A DNA stretch of 64,000 bases, taken from positions 4,690,118-4,754,117 of the forward strand of contig VXAI01000038.1 of NCBI GenBank assembly GCA_013399305.1, read 5' to 3'. The translations under genes and the position numbers were made by a program. Position 1 is the stretch's first letter. Every line of letters starts with the position of its first letter. Under the pieces are notes generated by a model. That model did no database searches. It was not told where the DNA came from and worked only from the letters and a program-made list of their open reading frames with translations. The stretch is from Rostratula benghalensis. Its lineage: Eukaryota; Chordata; Aves; Charadriiformes; Rostratulidae. Below, piece after piece: positions 27,540-41,214 of this stretch.

Positions 27540-28190
27540 CCAGGCCTGAGAGAAGGATTTGGGAGTGTTGGTGGACGAGAAGCTCAACATGAACTGAAAT
27601 TTTGCTTTCATAACCCAGAAAGCCAACTCCATCTTGGGCTGCATCACCGGCAGGTTGAGGGAGGTGATTCTGCCCCTCTACTCTGCACTGGTGAGACCTC
27701 ACCTGGAGTACTGCCTCCAGCTCTGGGGTTTCCAACATAAGGTGGTCATGGACCTGTTGGAGTGAGTCCAGAGGAGAGACATGAAGATGATCAGAAGGCT
27801 GGAGGTCCTCTCCTGTGAAAACAGGCTGAGAGCGTTGGGGTTGTTCAGCTTGGAGAAGGCTCTAGGGAGACCTCAGAACCCCTTCCAATACCTTAAGGGA
27901 GAAGGACTCCTTATCAGGTAGCATAGCAATAGGACAAGGTTTTAAACTGAAAGAAGGGAGATTTAGATTAGATATCAGGAAGAAATTATTTCCTGTCAGG
28001 GTGGTGAGACACTGGAACAGGCTGCCCAGAGAAGCTGTGGCTGCCCCATCCCTGGAGGAGTTCAAAGCAAGGCTGGATGGGGCTTTGAGGAACCTGGTCT
28101 GGTGGAAGGTGTCCCTGCCCAGGGTAGGGGCATTGGAACTAGATGGTATTTAAGGTCCCTTAAATAATACTGTAGAATGTGTAGATTCCT
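27540..28190 (+). mobile_element. CR1 LINE, 5'-truncated 3' end of ORF2 and UTR
   Basis: This is a sense-strand CR1 fragment of about 650 bp. It has the end of the reverse-transcriptase ORF region (GGTGTTGGTGGACGAGAAGC-like segment, AAAGCCAACTCCATCTTGGG, CTCACCTGGAGTACTG), a GAAGATGATCAGAAGGCTGG segment, GATATCAGGAAGAAATTATT, the TGGAACAGGCTGCCCAGAGA box and a decayed tail near 28165-28190. Stops and small deletions break the frame. The copy is missing part of the region between 27870 and 27940 compared with a typical CR1, and it is inactive. Confidence 0.95.
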
Positions 28191-29675
28191 GCACTGAGAG
28201 GACATGCTAGATACACTTGTGGTTTGGAAATGAGCACCTTTAACTACGGATTTAACTATTCATATTTCTGTGCACGTTGTTAAGTATCAGTCCCTGGTAG
28301 CTCTGAACAGAGCAAACAAACACCCACAGTCTACCTGCAAGGACTATGTGAAATAAGGAAGTTACAGATATGTCAAAAGTAAAGAGTGCCTTTGTAGACA
28401 GCTGGTGCCTAATTAATTTGCAGCAAAGCTGAGGAAGGCAGTGCCTATGGCCCTGCGGGTATTGCTGGATTTTTTTACTGCACCAATTATGATAAAGCAC
28501 TGCCAGTACAAAAACCAGTAAGGCATTCACTGTGCACTTGAAGTAATGGGATGCTAGTTATTAGTCATCTGAAGAAGTGTCCTGCAATTCTTTGTATATG
28601 TTATCTTTCTTTTAATTTCTTACTCTCTGAAAGACAAAAAGGGAGAGATTCCATTTTGGCTTTTTTATTTTACTTTTTTTTAATCCAACCAGCCAACCAA
28701 CCAACCTCCTGATTGTTTCCATCTGATCTCAGATAAGTTAGATCTTCAACAGGACATCCCTAAGACAAATAGGAAATAAGACAAATAGACCAATATACCT
28801 CATTTCTTTGGAACCAGCTCCTTTTCTGACTGCTACAGTTTATAACGGTTACTCCATTGTAAATTACGTGGTGTCTCCAGGGTCCTGTTCTGTACTTGAA
28901 ATATCACAAGACTGCTGTCATGCATAATGGTGCAGAGAGCTGCTAAATTTATATCCACTAAAAATGTGCTTTACATTGCAGGGTGACCCACTTTAACTTT
29001 GATGCATAAATGGGTTGCTTTTCTTTTAAGTATTATCTGTTATTTTCTGTTTGTCCAGTTTTAACTTGCTCAGAAAAGGCCCTTGGAAAATCTGTTGTTT
29101 GTGCTTGATGTGTAGTGTGATTAGCGTTATTTTATAAAATTGGACATATTTCCAAATTCCCCTAGAGACAAAGCATGCAAAGGGCAATTTTGTCTGCCAG
29201 CCCATGTAAATTCTATCAGACTACGTAAACAGACAACAGTGGCAGATTGGCTCCTGGAGCTTATGGTTTCTTCTGCTCCTAAGCAGTTTGCACAGCAAGT
29301 AGTGAGGAGAGAGAAAAAACTGTCAAGCACAAGTTATCCTAACATATAGCAATAGCAGGTTACTTTTATATGTGTCTTATGAGCTTAATTCTGCCATAAA
29401 ACTTTAGTGTATAATAAGAAAAATAATGGCAAGACTATTAGGCTACTAATTCATGTGGCTTCCTGACATGGTTAAATAGCTGATAATATATATACCACTG
29501 AGCAGGCATTTGTATATGAACATAGGGAATAAGAGAGGCAAGGAAAAATTGGAAGGATTTCTGTTTTGACTTTTTCTTTTTCTAAATCATCTTAAGATGG
29601 TGGAAAAAATGGCCACCAGCAGTTATACTCCTTTAGAGCAAGAAACACCTCCTTGGTAGTAAGTGATCCTACACA
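28191..29675. other. intergenic, no gene recognised
   Basis: AT-rich sequence between two CR1 fragments. Apart from the (CCAA)n tract at 28684-28707 I see nothing in it. Confidence 0.6.
28684..28707. repeat. (CCAA)n imperfect microsatellite
   Basis: CCAACCAGCCAACCAACCAA plus a further partial unit: about five copies of a CCAA-type tetramer with one interruption. Confidence 0.8.
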
Positions 29676-29735
29676 ACCTAGGCAGTTGGACTAGATGATC
29701 ATTGTAGCTGCTTTCCAACTGAAAAATTCTACTCT
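29676..29735 (+). mobile_element. CR1 LINE extreme 3' end fragment
   Basis: GGCAGTTGGACTAGATGATC (29681-29700), followed by a CTTTCCAACT segment and AAAATTCTACTCT. These are the last about 60 bp of a CR1 3' UTR, with the terminal ATTCTATG repeat decayed. Confidence 0.8.
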
Positions 29736-32700
29736 AATTTTTGTCCTAAGAAAACAACAATGGCATCCATCAATCCTGAAACATGTGTAAGTGAAGTGAT
29801 GTGTGGTGATAATCAACTCTTACAGACCATGAGCTCTGTTTCACTCTTGGACAGGTAGAGATGGGTGATGAAAGTATGTCCTTCTCTTCCAGATGTCTGT
29901 GCACCCCATGTTATATTTAGCTAAATGTTGGGCTGGTATTATGCTACGGTCAGGGTCTTTGTAGTAGTAAACATCAAGCTGTCCCTTCTTCTTCCTTTGG
30001 AGTCCTTCTTCAGAAAATAATCCTCTCTCTCTAGAATGGAAGAGGGCTGTGGATACCACAGGGAAGGACTCCTCAATGTCTCTGAACACTCCTTCTCTTT
30101 CACCATTCATGAGAGTGCAGAGGAGAATCTCCAGTGTCTCAATGTCATATGAAGACTTGAAGGGTTGGTAAAATACATACTAAACCCTACTCTGTAAGAA
30201 ATGCTTTCCTTACTTAGGCAGTTTACTAAAATTATCTTTCTGTGTTTGTGTAAAAAAACGCCTCTTTAGGTGCAGGTGTTTGCAACTTTTTTGGCTTTAG
30301 AATGTTGCACTGAGAAGATATACCCAAATGAGACTCAAAGAAATGCACAATTTCAAATTAAGTTAGTGAAATGTCAGGAGTCTGAGGCAAAAAGTTTTTA
30401 GGATTTAAAATCTGAACCATTCGTTGCAGGCTGTGTGAAGTCTGGGATCTAATAAGCTCCTCTTGATCAGCTGGACATCAGGAAAGTTCATGCATATCCT
30501 AAAGGTTCATAAATAATAAAAAAGGGGTTTTTAAGCTGTTTTTAATGAAGAAGCAGAGCTTTCATTGGTTAGCTTTTGAATGGAGAAAGGTTAATGTAGA
30601 CTGTAATTGCTGATCAGTGAAGAGAACTGGAAATGTAGTACCATGTTTCTCCTTTGTTTTGGCTGCTCCTGGATAGGAAAAGAGTTCAACAATGTAATGA
30701 AGATCCTTGACTAGGAAAAATGATGATTTCTTGGCTAGGTCTGATGATTACATGGGAGGTACCTAAAATAATCCTGAAAATTGCTAAAAAGGGCTCTTTT
30801 CAGGCTTCATAATTATCAATACTGTAAGAGGATGAGAATATGAAACTCAGGTTTAGTAGGACTCTGCTGCTGTGAGTGGTAGTTTTCTACCATTAGAAAG
30901 CATCGGCTTTGCAGGAGAGGACCTGGGAGACCTTGGGGACAACCATCTGAGACTGCAGGTCTGTAGCGTGCCCTTGCAGCAATGAGGACAACTGAATATT
31001 GGGCAGAATTAGCAAGGCTGTGGCCAGCAGCTAAAGGGGAAAATCTCTTGACGCATGGTGGCTATGTTTAAATAACACACATCGGCCAGAGAGTCATCTC
31101 TAAAGAAGAAGGTGTTGATAGACTTTTGCTTTATAGGCAAATTGTTCACTTTGCCTCGTTTCTCTTTTTCAGTTTATTAATAATAGTACAGACAATTCAG
31201 TGCAACTGAGATTACTTTGAGCGTAATACGAGTAGCATCATTAAATTCATTGTTCATACAAGCACTTCCCCAAATTTACAATGTCACCTTACTGTGGTAT
31301 AATCAGATGAATAATTAATGCAGAAAGCTTTTATTTTTGACCAGCCTCTTAACTCATTTTTCTGGAAATCTAAAATGAATGTAATGTTAAGAAAATGAAC
31401 TATCTAGAACAATTCCTATTGCTTGAGGCAATAAGCCACATTTAAGGAAAAATTCTGTTCAGGTTCAAGCGTTTAATTCCATTACATGAAATCAGAGCTT
31501 GCTTGTCTGCAAAAGCATGATTCAGATCCTTAAGCACTCTATATTTTCTGAGGTTTTTAGGTTTTTAAATTCAAGGTAGCCTTTTTTTTTTTTTTCTTTC
31601 TTTGTTCATGCAACATATTGCTCCACGATTTGCCATTGCTTTGACAGAAGCTGAATGCAAAGATCAATTTTACTTGTTTTGTCAGGAAGCTACTGTTCTG
31701 CATGTTAACAGCTGCTGCCTTAACCCCTTAACCACCTCTCAGGTCCCTTGTCCACCAATATAGTATCACACAGTGGTGACTTTTTAAGGGTGGCAGGAAA
31801 GACTGTGCTCTTCCCAACTTTCATTCTAAACCCTGCAATTTTAGGACAGAAGGAAAAGGTTTATTTTTGTAGTAGCAGCCTGTTGTCTCATTTGTGTTTT
31901 ACCTGGCTTGCTTAGAACTTCTGTGCATGTGTCAATAAATGTGTGAATAAATAACACCCAGCAAACAGCATAGATTTTTGCTGTCTGGTCACCATAGATA
32001 CTCGTAAGGTAAAGTTAGATAATGAAGCCCGGGTGTAGGTGGGTAAGGAACAGGGAGAAATAAAGCAGGGAGTTACTGCCTTAGATCTGTACCTCAATCC
32101 TAGAAAGCACTGATATAATCCGAGATCTTCTTCATTTGCTGTGGGCTCCCCTATCCCACATTCCTCTGTGTTGGACTCTACAGGTGAGCCTTTGGCACCC
32201 AAGGAAGAGAGTAACTTCTTCGTATAACCTTCTCAGGTCAGGAGCAGAGGCAGTCCAGGGTGCAGGGAGGAGATCCCTGCAGGAGAAATCACGGAGCACT
32301 GGTTTAAAACTGGAGCTGCAGCAGCTGTGGAGCCGTGACTGAACTCATGGTGATCGAGGAAATTTCTCAGGTGCTTCACTGACGGAATTTCCAGGCTATC
32401 GGAAACTGGCAGTGCTGTACCATCTACAGCATCACATCCCCCCAACTGCGATGTTAAGAAGAGCTGTCTCATTGGAGAGGTTCTTTCTTGTTGGGTATGC
32501 CAGTTTAACTCCGCATAGATAGTCTTAAATGATCAGTCCTAGTTACCAGCTGGAGATTCCCAGTTTTGGATGTGCTATAGGCCTGGCCTACACAAGACTA
32601 TCTAATGCAGCATTCTACCTCTGGTAGGTGCCGTGAGCAGGTGTAAGGGGAAGAATATGGGAGGGCAATTGTAGAGCGGTATTTGCGAGCCTCTACTGAG

Positions 32701-35700
32701 TTGTGGCTCAAGAATTTATTGAATCAGAGATGGTGTCCTGTGTTTCATATACTTAGTAGATTCTTATCCCATAAATTAGCATATGTACTTTTTGAATTTA
32801 CATAAACTTTTGAACCTGTGCCATGCCATTTTATAGACTTCTATTGTATCTCACTTTCATCTTCCTTTTTACCCAGCCTGGCTAACGATGCTACTGAAGT
32901 TTTACAAAACAAGAGGAAAGATCACAGACTCTCTACCATACCTTCAGTATTTGGTTGTGTCAGAAGAGTTAGCAGAAGTATCATAAATACTTTCAGTTAC
33001 AGGAGTGTTCTCTAATAGGGTTGTTATTTAGGAAGCTGAAAACAAAAGGCAAATAACCTAATAGTGGACATAATATTCAGCAGTAGCTTTATTTGTGTTA
33101 GCTTTAAAGTGTTTGCTTTAGGAAGTGATTTGATAGTATGTGATGGTCTTAGCCCCCATTCATAGGAAATTCTGTTGATACAAATCTACACTGAAGAGAT
33201 CCTAGAGACAATGGTCATATGAATATACTGGTAATTAAGAAAGAGGAGACAGAAATGCGAAGATAACTAAGTCTAGGGTGTGCTATGCCAACTGGGGCAA
33301 CAATTTTTATTCATCAAGGGAGAAACCATTTTGTTTTAAATGCTGTCAGCTAATTTATTATGACAGTTCTTTGAAAACCCACTTCCTATGGTTGCTACTG
33401 GTTCAGCTGCACTTTTTCTGCAACAGCAGAACACCTAGTTTCTTTTACTTTCTAATAATCATGATTTTTACAATCAGGGGTAGAGGAGTGAATGAAAAAC
33501 ACAAGGAGGGGGGCAGAATGACAGCAGCTATGCCTTCCCTGCCTCAAATTTACCAATGAGGGAGACAAAACACACACCCTAAGTGGGAAGAAAACTGAGG
33601 GAAATCTTGGGGCTACTGAGTAGGGACAGTACAAAAAACTCATTTTAATGGAGAGACTAGAGAGAAGAAGATGGAGTGTGATGGTGAGGGGCAAGTGTCA
33701 AAAGTGGTGAGGTCATAGGCTGAAGATAGTGGAAGTCTTATTAAAACTGTGGACATTTCCTTGGAAGATTCCTGCTTTACCTCTGCAATAGGGGCTCCCA
33801 CTGCCCACTAGTGCTCTCTGGACTGTTACCTTTCTTAATGCCTTAAAGGCACCACCTGTGGCACCTTGGCTGGGGTTTAGAAGGATATTTAGAAATACAG
33901 TCTTGGTTTGGAGCAAAGGGTCCAGCGTGCTCCTCTGCAAATCATTCCTTGCCTGGAGCTGATTTTGCTTAAGCTCCCTGAGGCTTCAGGGAAAGGTTTA
34001 ATTAGCATTTAGACAAATTGCTTGCTTGTTTATCCTAGTTTGGAGAAAACCTGTACTCTGTGGGACTGTGTTTGGGTTTTGTCTATGTGAACTTGACTCC
34101 TTTGGGCCATAGGATAAGTCTTTAGAAATGGTAGAGAAGGCTGCCTGAAAAATAAAAGCTCTGTTAAAATTGCAGAGGTTTGACATTTGTTCTTTATTCT
34201 GCACTGAAACAAATTAAGAGCGTGCAAATTAAGTTTGGGAAAACATCAGAGAGTGCAACAATGGAATAGCTGCTGGGAGCCTGAGGTTCGAGATGTTGTT
34301 CTTCCTGATTCGTTAACGTCATGGGCAATGTTCCAAATCACCCTTTGTTAGTTTGATGAATATTTAAAGAAATATGGGAAGTAGCACAGAATACCAATAT
34401 CCCAGAGATTAGGATTTCCACCAAAGGTAGGAGAGAGATGGATATTTCTCCCTGTTGTGTGTAAATCCTTGCGCTCACTAGAAGTCCCTGCTATACTAGC
34501 AGTTTTGCTCTGAATAACCCTTCTTAATTATGTGTCTCTGTGCAGAAATTCTTCAGAGGATCTTCACATATTAAAATGATTTCTTTTGAAAATTTATCAG
34601 CATACTCTAATATTGAAGAACAATATAGCTGTCTGTGAATGCTTTGGAAAGCTTCACAGAGAATCACCAAAAACATCAACAGAAAGACAAAATTCTGTAA
34701 TGAGACCGCAGTGGAAGTGGATTTGATTACACTGTACCTCATATCAAAGAAATGCAGTGTTTCTTGCACACTGAGGTAACGTAAATTAATACATTGATTT
34801 GTAGCATGTTGAAAGATAAGTGGTATTTTATAATTTATTCCATGTTCAAAGAACTCCTTCCTCAGATTTATAGCAAACACATTTTTAAAAAATCACAGAA
34901 GACCATATGTGCTTCCAAGTGAATGCTTGGAAGGCAGGAATAATGATCTCCATTCAGTTCAGTGGATTGTAGAATTCTCAGATAAATTAAATATACAAAC
35001 ACTAGGTTTTAAAAGCTAGATGGATTTGTTTGAATCAAGCCAGCAATATGCAGAAAGCAGAAATATTTATTTCTTTATTTATTTAAAGGGAGAGTGACAG
35101 AGAGAGTATCTGATTCTGTGTGAGATAATACAGGAGTGATATTTTTTAAAATCAAGCTTCAATTTTTTCCAAATTATTCTTTGTCTAAAGCATTTCTAGT
35201 AAGTCATCCCACTCAGACGAGATGGGCCCCTCTTGAAGTAAGATGTTATTCAGTGTGCTATGAGAAAATCAGAATGTAGTTGAAATGAAATTGGCAGTTT
35301 CTCATTTAGCTGATATTTGGAGACAGGGGAAGTTAAATGTCAATGTATAGAGACTTCAAAAAGACAATCTTGATCTACTTCATCTACAAACTTTTGCAAT
35401 CTGGAGGACATAAATTCTTTATTTAAACAGCAGAATGAAGGATATTAGGAACTACATACAGAAGGCTTCTCAAAACCCATTAAATACTTCTCTAGATTTT
35501 TCAAATCACTTCAGTACCAATCAGTACAAGGCGTGATTGGTACATCAATGATTACATCTGTTTTCACCTCATTTCAAACCCCACAAAGCAGGCTGGTGGA
35601 GGTGGCTCTCACACACTGACCGTGTGGGACCGGTTCAGCAGAACCCAGAACCATGATTTTATGGTAACCTACAAAGCTTTATTATGTGAGTTAGGAATTT

Positions 35701-37229
35701 ATAATGTGAAATACTCAAAGTCTTTCTCGATTTTATTAGTTTTATGTGGTGCTTGCTGAAAAAGGCCATGTGTAAGGTGAGGTCTAACATCCTATGATGC
35801 TGAATGCTTATTTTCGCATGTTTAATATTCACTTTAATTTTTTTTTTTTATTATTATGAATCCAGTGCTGAATTTTTCCGTAAACTCAAGACACAGAATT
35901 AAGTTTTAAATGCTTATGAAAGACTACACTATCTATTAATTGATACATAAATACATTACTGTATTACCCAAGAATATGCAATTATTCTACAAGTCGAAAA
36001 TTTATAGATGAAATCACAGTGACAAACTTTTACAAATAAATTTTATATACTCAAGCATTTTTCTTTCATCTAACCCAAGTAAGGAGTCTGACTGCAGTAT
36101 TTAAATTCAAATTAGAGTAGTACTGACAGGAGAGGAATGAAGACTCTTACGTGTACATTTCTGGAATACTCAATTCAACCTGTGTAGAATTCTTATAAAA
36201 ATAATAATCAGAAAACATCAGCTGTCCCCACTTCCTTTGAGGTTTTGATTTTTTTGTGGGTTGGTCTGGTTTTTCTACGGGTATGTAGCTTTCTGCTTTT
36301 CATCAAAGAATGATTTGGTAAGAATAATTATTCACCAGAAGACCTACAACTTCATGTTCAAGGCTAGAGGTTTGAATAATTTTTTTAATAATTTTGAATT
36401 ATTTATAAAGTTGATCCTAGTGGCTACTTGGTGCTTTTGGATAGAGTAATTCAACTTCACAGGGAGAGAAAGGAGTACTGCCAAAAAATTTTAAGTGCTA
36501 TCTCAGCAATGTGGAAGTCTTGGCATTTCCCACAGTTGTTTTTCATTCTCAAAGTACCATAAACATATGCTGAAGAAGTATTTCAAGTACCTGGAAATAG
36601 TAACACAATTTACTGTGTTATATACTGAGCTCAACTCCTCAGGACATTTTCATTTATTTTTCTAAATTAAGCCACTATACTTCATGAGAAACTAGTGCTG
36701 ACCCTGGTAGTCATCACAGAAAGAGATACTGTCCTTTCCATTGCTGTCAGGCAGATCTATTGTATCCCTCCATCATCTTTTTTTGGTAATCAGAATAGGA
36801 GTAATCCTTCTGCCCTCTCCCCCCTGCAGCCACAAATTACACTGCAGGTATCATACAGACTGCTGTATTCCCACAGAACATGTCTAGTTTTCTATTTTCA
36901 GATTTCTTAATTTGTCCCCATATTTAATCCAGAAGTAGCACCAGGAAAGAGATGAGTATATTATTACAGATTAGCACCAGCGTTTCCATTGACTCAGTAA
37001 GTTACTGAGTTTCTGGAAGAGATATGGTTTACGTATATTTGTCACCATTTGGAGTGTGGGTGGAAGGCATGCTTGAACTAAAGGTGTTAAAATGACACTA
37101 TTAAGGGGTTTGGATAATGTTCCTCCTATAAGAACAAAATAACTTCAGCCAGTTTTCAGGGGGTTTTGTCTGCAAAAAAAAGCAGCAAGAAGGACTTGCT
37201 ACTGTCCTTTTAAAGGCAGTAGTGTATGT

Positions 37230-37278
37230 GTGTGTCTGTACAGATATACATCCATACCATACATTTATACAGACACAC
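37230..37278. repeat. 11-bp perfect inverted repeat, 27-nt loop
   Basis: GTGTGTCTGTA (37230-37240) and TACAGACACAC (37268-37278) are exact reverse complements. The arms are GT/CA-rich, so simple-sequence origin is likely. Confidence 0.75.
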
Positions 37279-39372
37279 GTAAAAAAGAATACTGCATTAC
37301 AGTGAGAACAAGGGTGATTGAAATGATATCTATAGTATCTTTATTTATTTTTGCATGCTTGCTTAGGGCTACTCTCAGTCCTAAGCCAGCTAATACAAAT
37401 GGGAGCAGGAGAGAGGTTCTGCTGCCTCCTCTTTGTCATCCTAATCATTTTTATCTGTGCTAAAGGAAACCCCCTTTACAGACAGGTTTATACACCCTAC
37501 AGGTTGTTATGTCTGCTTTGCCTTGTAACAACAGCTCATCTGACATTTGATGTGGCACTGATATTCAGTGCTGCTTTGTCTCTTTTTCTCCCTTTTAGTT
37601 GATTTGGGCTGCTGGAATGGCACATGAATGGTTTTTATAGAAGGCCCAGAAAAAATGAAATGTTTGATTTCCTTTATATTGTCCATGAACAACAACTATG
37701 CTGAGCTGCCTGCATGGCCCTGTTGGCAAAGAAATTGGAGGTCCCAGGTAGTCATAAGGCAAGAGTTTTGTTATGAATTGATCAATAAACAAAGTATTCC
37801 ATTCTATGTAAACAGCTCAAATAAATGTTTCTGAAAAGAAAGATCAATGTGCTTTTACCAATGATGAAGCTGTCATTGATTTAGCAGCATCATCTGGTGT
37901 CACAGCTTCCCAAAGCCACACTTCTGGAGCAGTCTCTGAAAGGACTCTATGGGTTACAATCTCATCATTATATAATTATTTTTTTGAGAAATTATTTTTA
38001 AAATATTAATGAGTTATTTTTAAGAGATGTTTTCTGAAGCTGGACTCTAAAGCATAGTGTGGATTCAGCAACAAATGCCCCCGCAAACTGGAACAGAGAA
38101 GAGAAAATACCAGTGAGAGCCCAGTGTCTGTACCAGGCTCAGTGCCAGTACTCCAGAGCCACACATGCACCTACCTCCAACTTCATGCTTATGATTCAAG
38201 ACGCATTTATTGATGTGCATCAACAATTTTTCCTCCAAACAATGTTAAAAACAACTTCCAGATATATTTTCAATTACATTATTTTTCATTTAGACATATT
38301 TGAAACTACAGCAACAAAAATCTTTTGCTCATTCTCTCCTTTTACCTTCAGGTTGGTTTTGTTATTATTGGTTTTTTTGTTTTTCTCTCTTCACACCAAT
38401 ACTGCAGGTTTCCGTGTCTCAGAGCCAGGGAGAAATTGATACCAAGACGTGCTAAGAATGCATCATAGTTACCAAGGAAGTGGTTTCCCAAGCAACCGTA
38501 ACCACATGAAATTTGACAGAATTTTTTCCTCTGCAAGTGTATCATGTTTGCAGCTTTCAAGAGGGCAGAGTGTGGGAAGCATAAGCGATTTTCTCATTGT
38601 TAACCGCACTCTTTGAAGAAGATACAGTGACATTTCTGTATTTGTTAAAGAAATAGTTAACTTCAGTTAGAGCTCCATGCTGGTTTTTGTGTGTGTGTTG
38701 TAGATTTGGTGGTTTTGGGTTTTTTTTCCCCCTGCAAGCAGACAGATTGTGGATGTGCCAGATAGTCCTTCAGCATGTGGGCAGATGCTAGCGGCAACAT
38801 TCTCAGCTGTTACACACTCAGTGATGATATTTACCATTCAAGAAAGCTATGCCAGCACCTTGGTTTGCTCCAGCAAATTGGATGAGACAGTTGCCAGCTT
38901 GATGATGTCAAAAAGTGTAGGAAATATCCATGTTTGGTATGAGTGGACGGATGTGAACCAAGGGAAATACAGGGGCAGAAGTCCTAACTCCTTTATGGTG
39001 GGGCAAACAAAGTGACCGTGTGTCACCTGGGCCTCAATCAAAGAAGACAGAATTATAGTTCTGTTGGCATCAAAAAATGACAGTAACACAGTAAATGTAA
39101 CTCTCAGGAGACTAGTTTATGTAACCCTTGTTCCTAGAAGGAAGTTGAAAAGAACAGGTTCAACAGCTTAACAAGCAGCGCAATTTAGGGTATTTTCTTA
39201 ATAGAAAATATGAATACATTCTATCTGCTTCTATGTGCTGTTCAAGTGCCAAGACACAGCAAAAGCAATGTTATGAACGGCTCCACACAACAAAGAAAAA
39301 GAGGACTCATTCTTCAGTTGAGTTATAGGGACTAAGAAGATCTAAATATCTTTAAATAACTTGCCTTAAATT

Positions 39373-39420
39373 CAGCACTGCCCCTTTATATCCACTCAGC
39401 ACTGTCCCTTTATATCCACT
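39373..39420. repeat. 24-bp tandem duplication
   Basis: CAGCACTG[C/T]CCCTTTATATCCACT occurs twice head to tail (39373-39396 and 39397-39420), differing at one base. It is a recent local duplication. Confidence 0.95.
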
Positions 39421-40539
39421 TCACACTCATGTTGAAATTGAAAAAAGAAATGTGATATTTACATGAGCAGAATCCTGAAGGTGTGTGTTTGAAGTACAAG
39501 GTATATTTCTGTAGTACTCATGTAGGTTCCTGTTGTGTTACTTCCCTTTTCTGAAAACATTTTTTTTCTACTTTGACTTTTTTAACAGTCATGAAAGTTT
39601 TTTTTCATCTCTCACTTATATTCTGGACTGCAGGTTACCATGGATAATGAAATATTTGAGCTTCAAAAGCTTTTAAAGTATCTAAAGAAGCCATTAAGTG
39701 TGTTGTGAAACTGTTAAGCTTCATGGTATGAGCCAGTTGTGTTCATACCCAGCTGAAATGGACCTGCCTTTTGCCCGTAATTGTAGGTCTGCAAACAGAG
39801 ACACCGGAGTGAATGAGCAAGGGGATACCTGGGCTTTACTGGCTCTGGATCTGTACCAGCCCTGCCAGGTACAAGATGGCTCATAAAAAACCTTATCCTT
39901 TTCCATCATTCGATTGTTTCTACCTTCCTGAAGTACTTCATACAAAGCACTGCCTTTATAACCTATCTCTCAGCCCTTCTTCAAGTTCCAGAACTAAGAT
40001 ACCTCTTAGGTAAGTATCATGTTCTTTTCAGAGAAAGCTACCTGTATCCAAGCAAGACTCTCACTTTACCAGGAAATAAACAGTGGACACAGACCTGATA
40101 AGGTTGTACATTCAGTTCCAAGTTGTGAAAGTAAATTTAAAAAAGTCTTTTCAGATTTAGTGGATGAAATGTTTGAGATCTAGTATTATTTATTTAAAAG
40201 GTTGGGATTCACTCATAGTGTGGTGTCATGTGTCAGGTAACACCCCTGTGGACAGAAAGTCAAAGAACACTATAGTGGTAGGACCTGGAATAAAATATTT
40301 TCTCCAGGAAAAAGTGAGAGAGGTCTGAGCTTTCTGCTATAACTGGAGTCAATGGAAAGCTCTTCCTCCAGAAAGAGGAGTTCCTCTTCAGGGTACTTTC
40401 GTATATAGCTATGAATAACAAGGTTTTGTCAGAGGCCAGATGTGAAGGTTGATTTAAAATTGATAATTCAGAGAGCCTTTAAAACTGGCACTCAAGAATT
40501 ATTTATCTAACTAACCTGCCTACTCAATCTGCTAGCCAT

Positions 40540-40870
40540 CTATCACTTTACATTCTCCTTCCCCTTTGACTCTTTTCTTTTATACACCACTCATTTGCCT
40601 CTTTGTATGAGATGATTTATCACCTGCTCTTCTTATTCTTATCTGTCAATAGACGAGTTACTTCTTACTTCTCTTTATTCAACATCATCCACGCTCCTTT
40701 AGCTCCACAAATTATGATCTACATTCCTTTCTTCTCACTGCCCCCTTCTCCCTCACTGCAGCATTCATGATACAGATACATTTTAGGTGTTTCTTCCAAC
40801 TCTCTTCTCCTTCACTTCCACCAGTTGGTCCTGCAGTCAAATTTATTCAACCTCTTTTTTTTTGTTTCCT
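40540..40870. repeat. pyrimidine-rich tract
   Basis: The + strand is rich in C and T, with many CTTC, CTCC and TTCC words (CTCACTGCCCCCTTCTCCCT near 40735). It has no fixed period and no coding content. It resembles the intronic stretch at 10910-11230 in composition only. Confidence 0.4.
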
Positions 40871-41174
40871 TCCTAGTTATAACCATTTATCTTTTGTTGG
40901 AGATGAAATAGCGCTCATGTCACGTGGTTTAGACTGCTCACCCTAAATGCCTGATGCTGAACTAGTATTTTTATGAACTACCTAATGCAGTGCCAAAACC
41001 TGCTGATTTGACTGTATTATGGGAACAGGTGGTCCAGGCATAAGCAGCAGTGGGAAGCCTTTAACTAGGTATTAAAAAATGGACGCTTGGCTGGAGGACA
41101 AAACCTGAGCAGAAGGGCAGATTTCATTTTAACCCCTCTTCTTTTTCAAATTCACCCCTTCCTCTTATAGATTA

Positions 41175-41214
41175 GCACCTTTTGCTTTTGGTATGCACCT
41201 TTTGCTTTTGGTAT
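41175..41214. repeat. 20-bp perfect tandem duplication
   Basis: GCACCTTTTGCTTTTGGTAT occurs twice without mismatch at 41175-41194 and 41195-41214. Confidence 0.97.

Larger units (their letters stand above)
29736..41174. other. intergenic, no gene recognised
   Basis: A long AT-rich stretch. Open frames stay below about 130 codons and none resembles a protein family. Small features listed separately are the inverted repeat at 37230-37278, the duplication at 39373-39420 and the pyrimidine-rich tract at about 40540-40870. Less AT-rich patches lie at about 32120-32480 and 33700-33960 without recognisable content. Confidence 0.6.

Noticed and set aside
38059..38439. 126-codon + strand open frame
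   Set aside because: Its C-terminal part is T-rich low-complexity sequence. There is no homology and no start or splice context.
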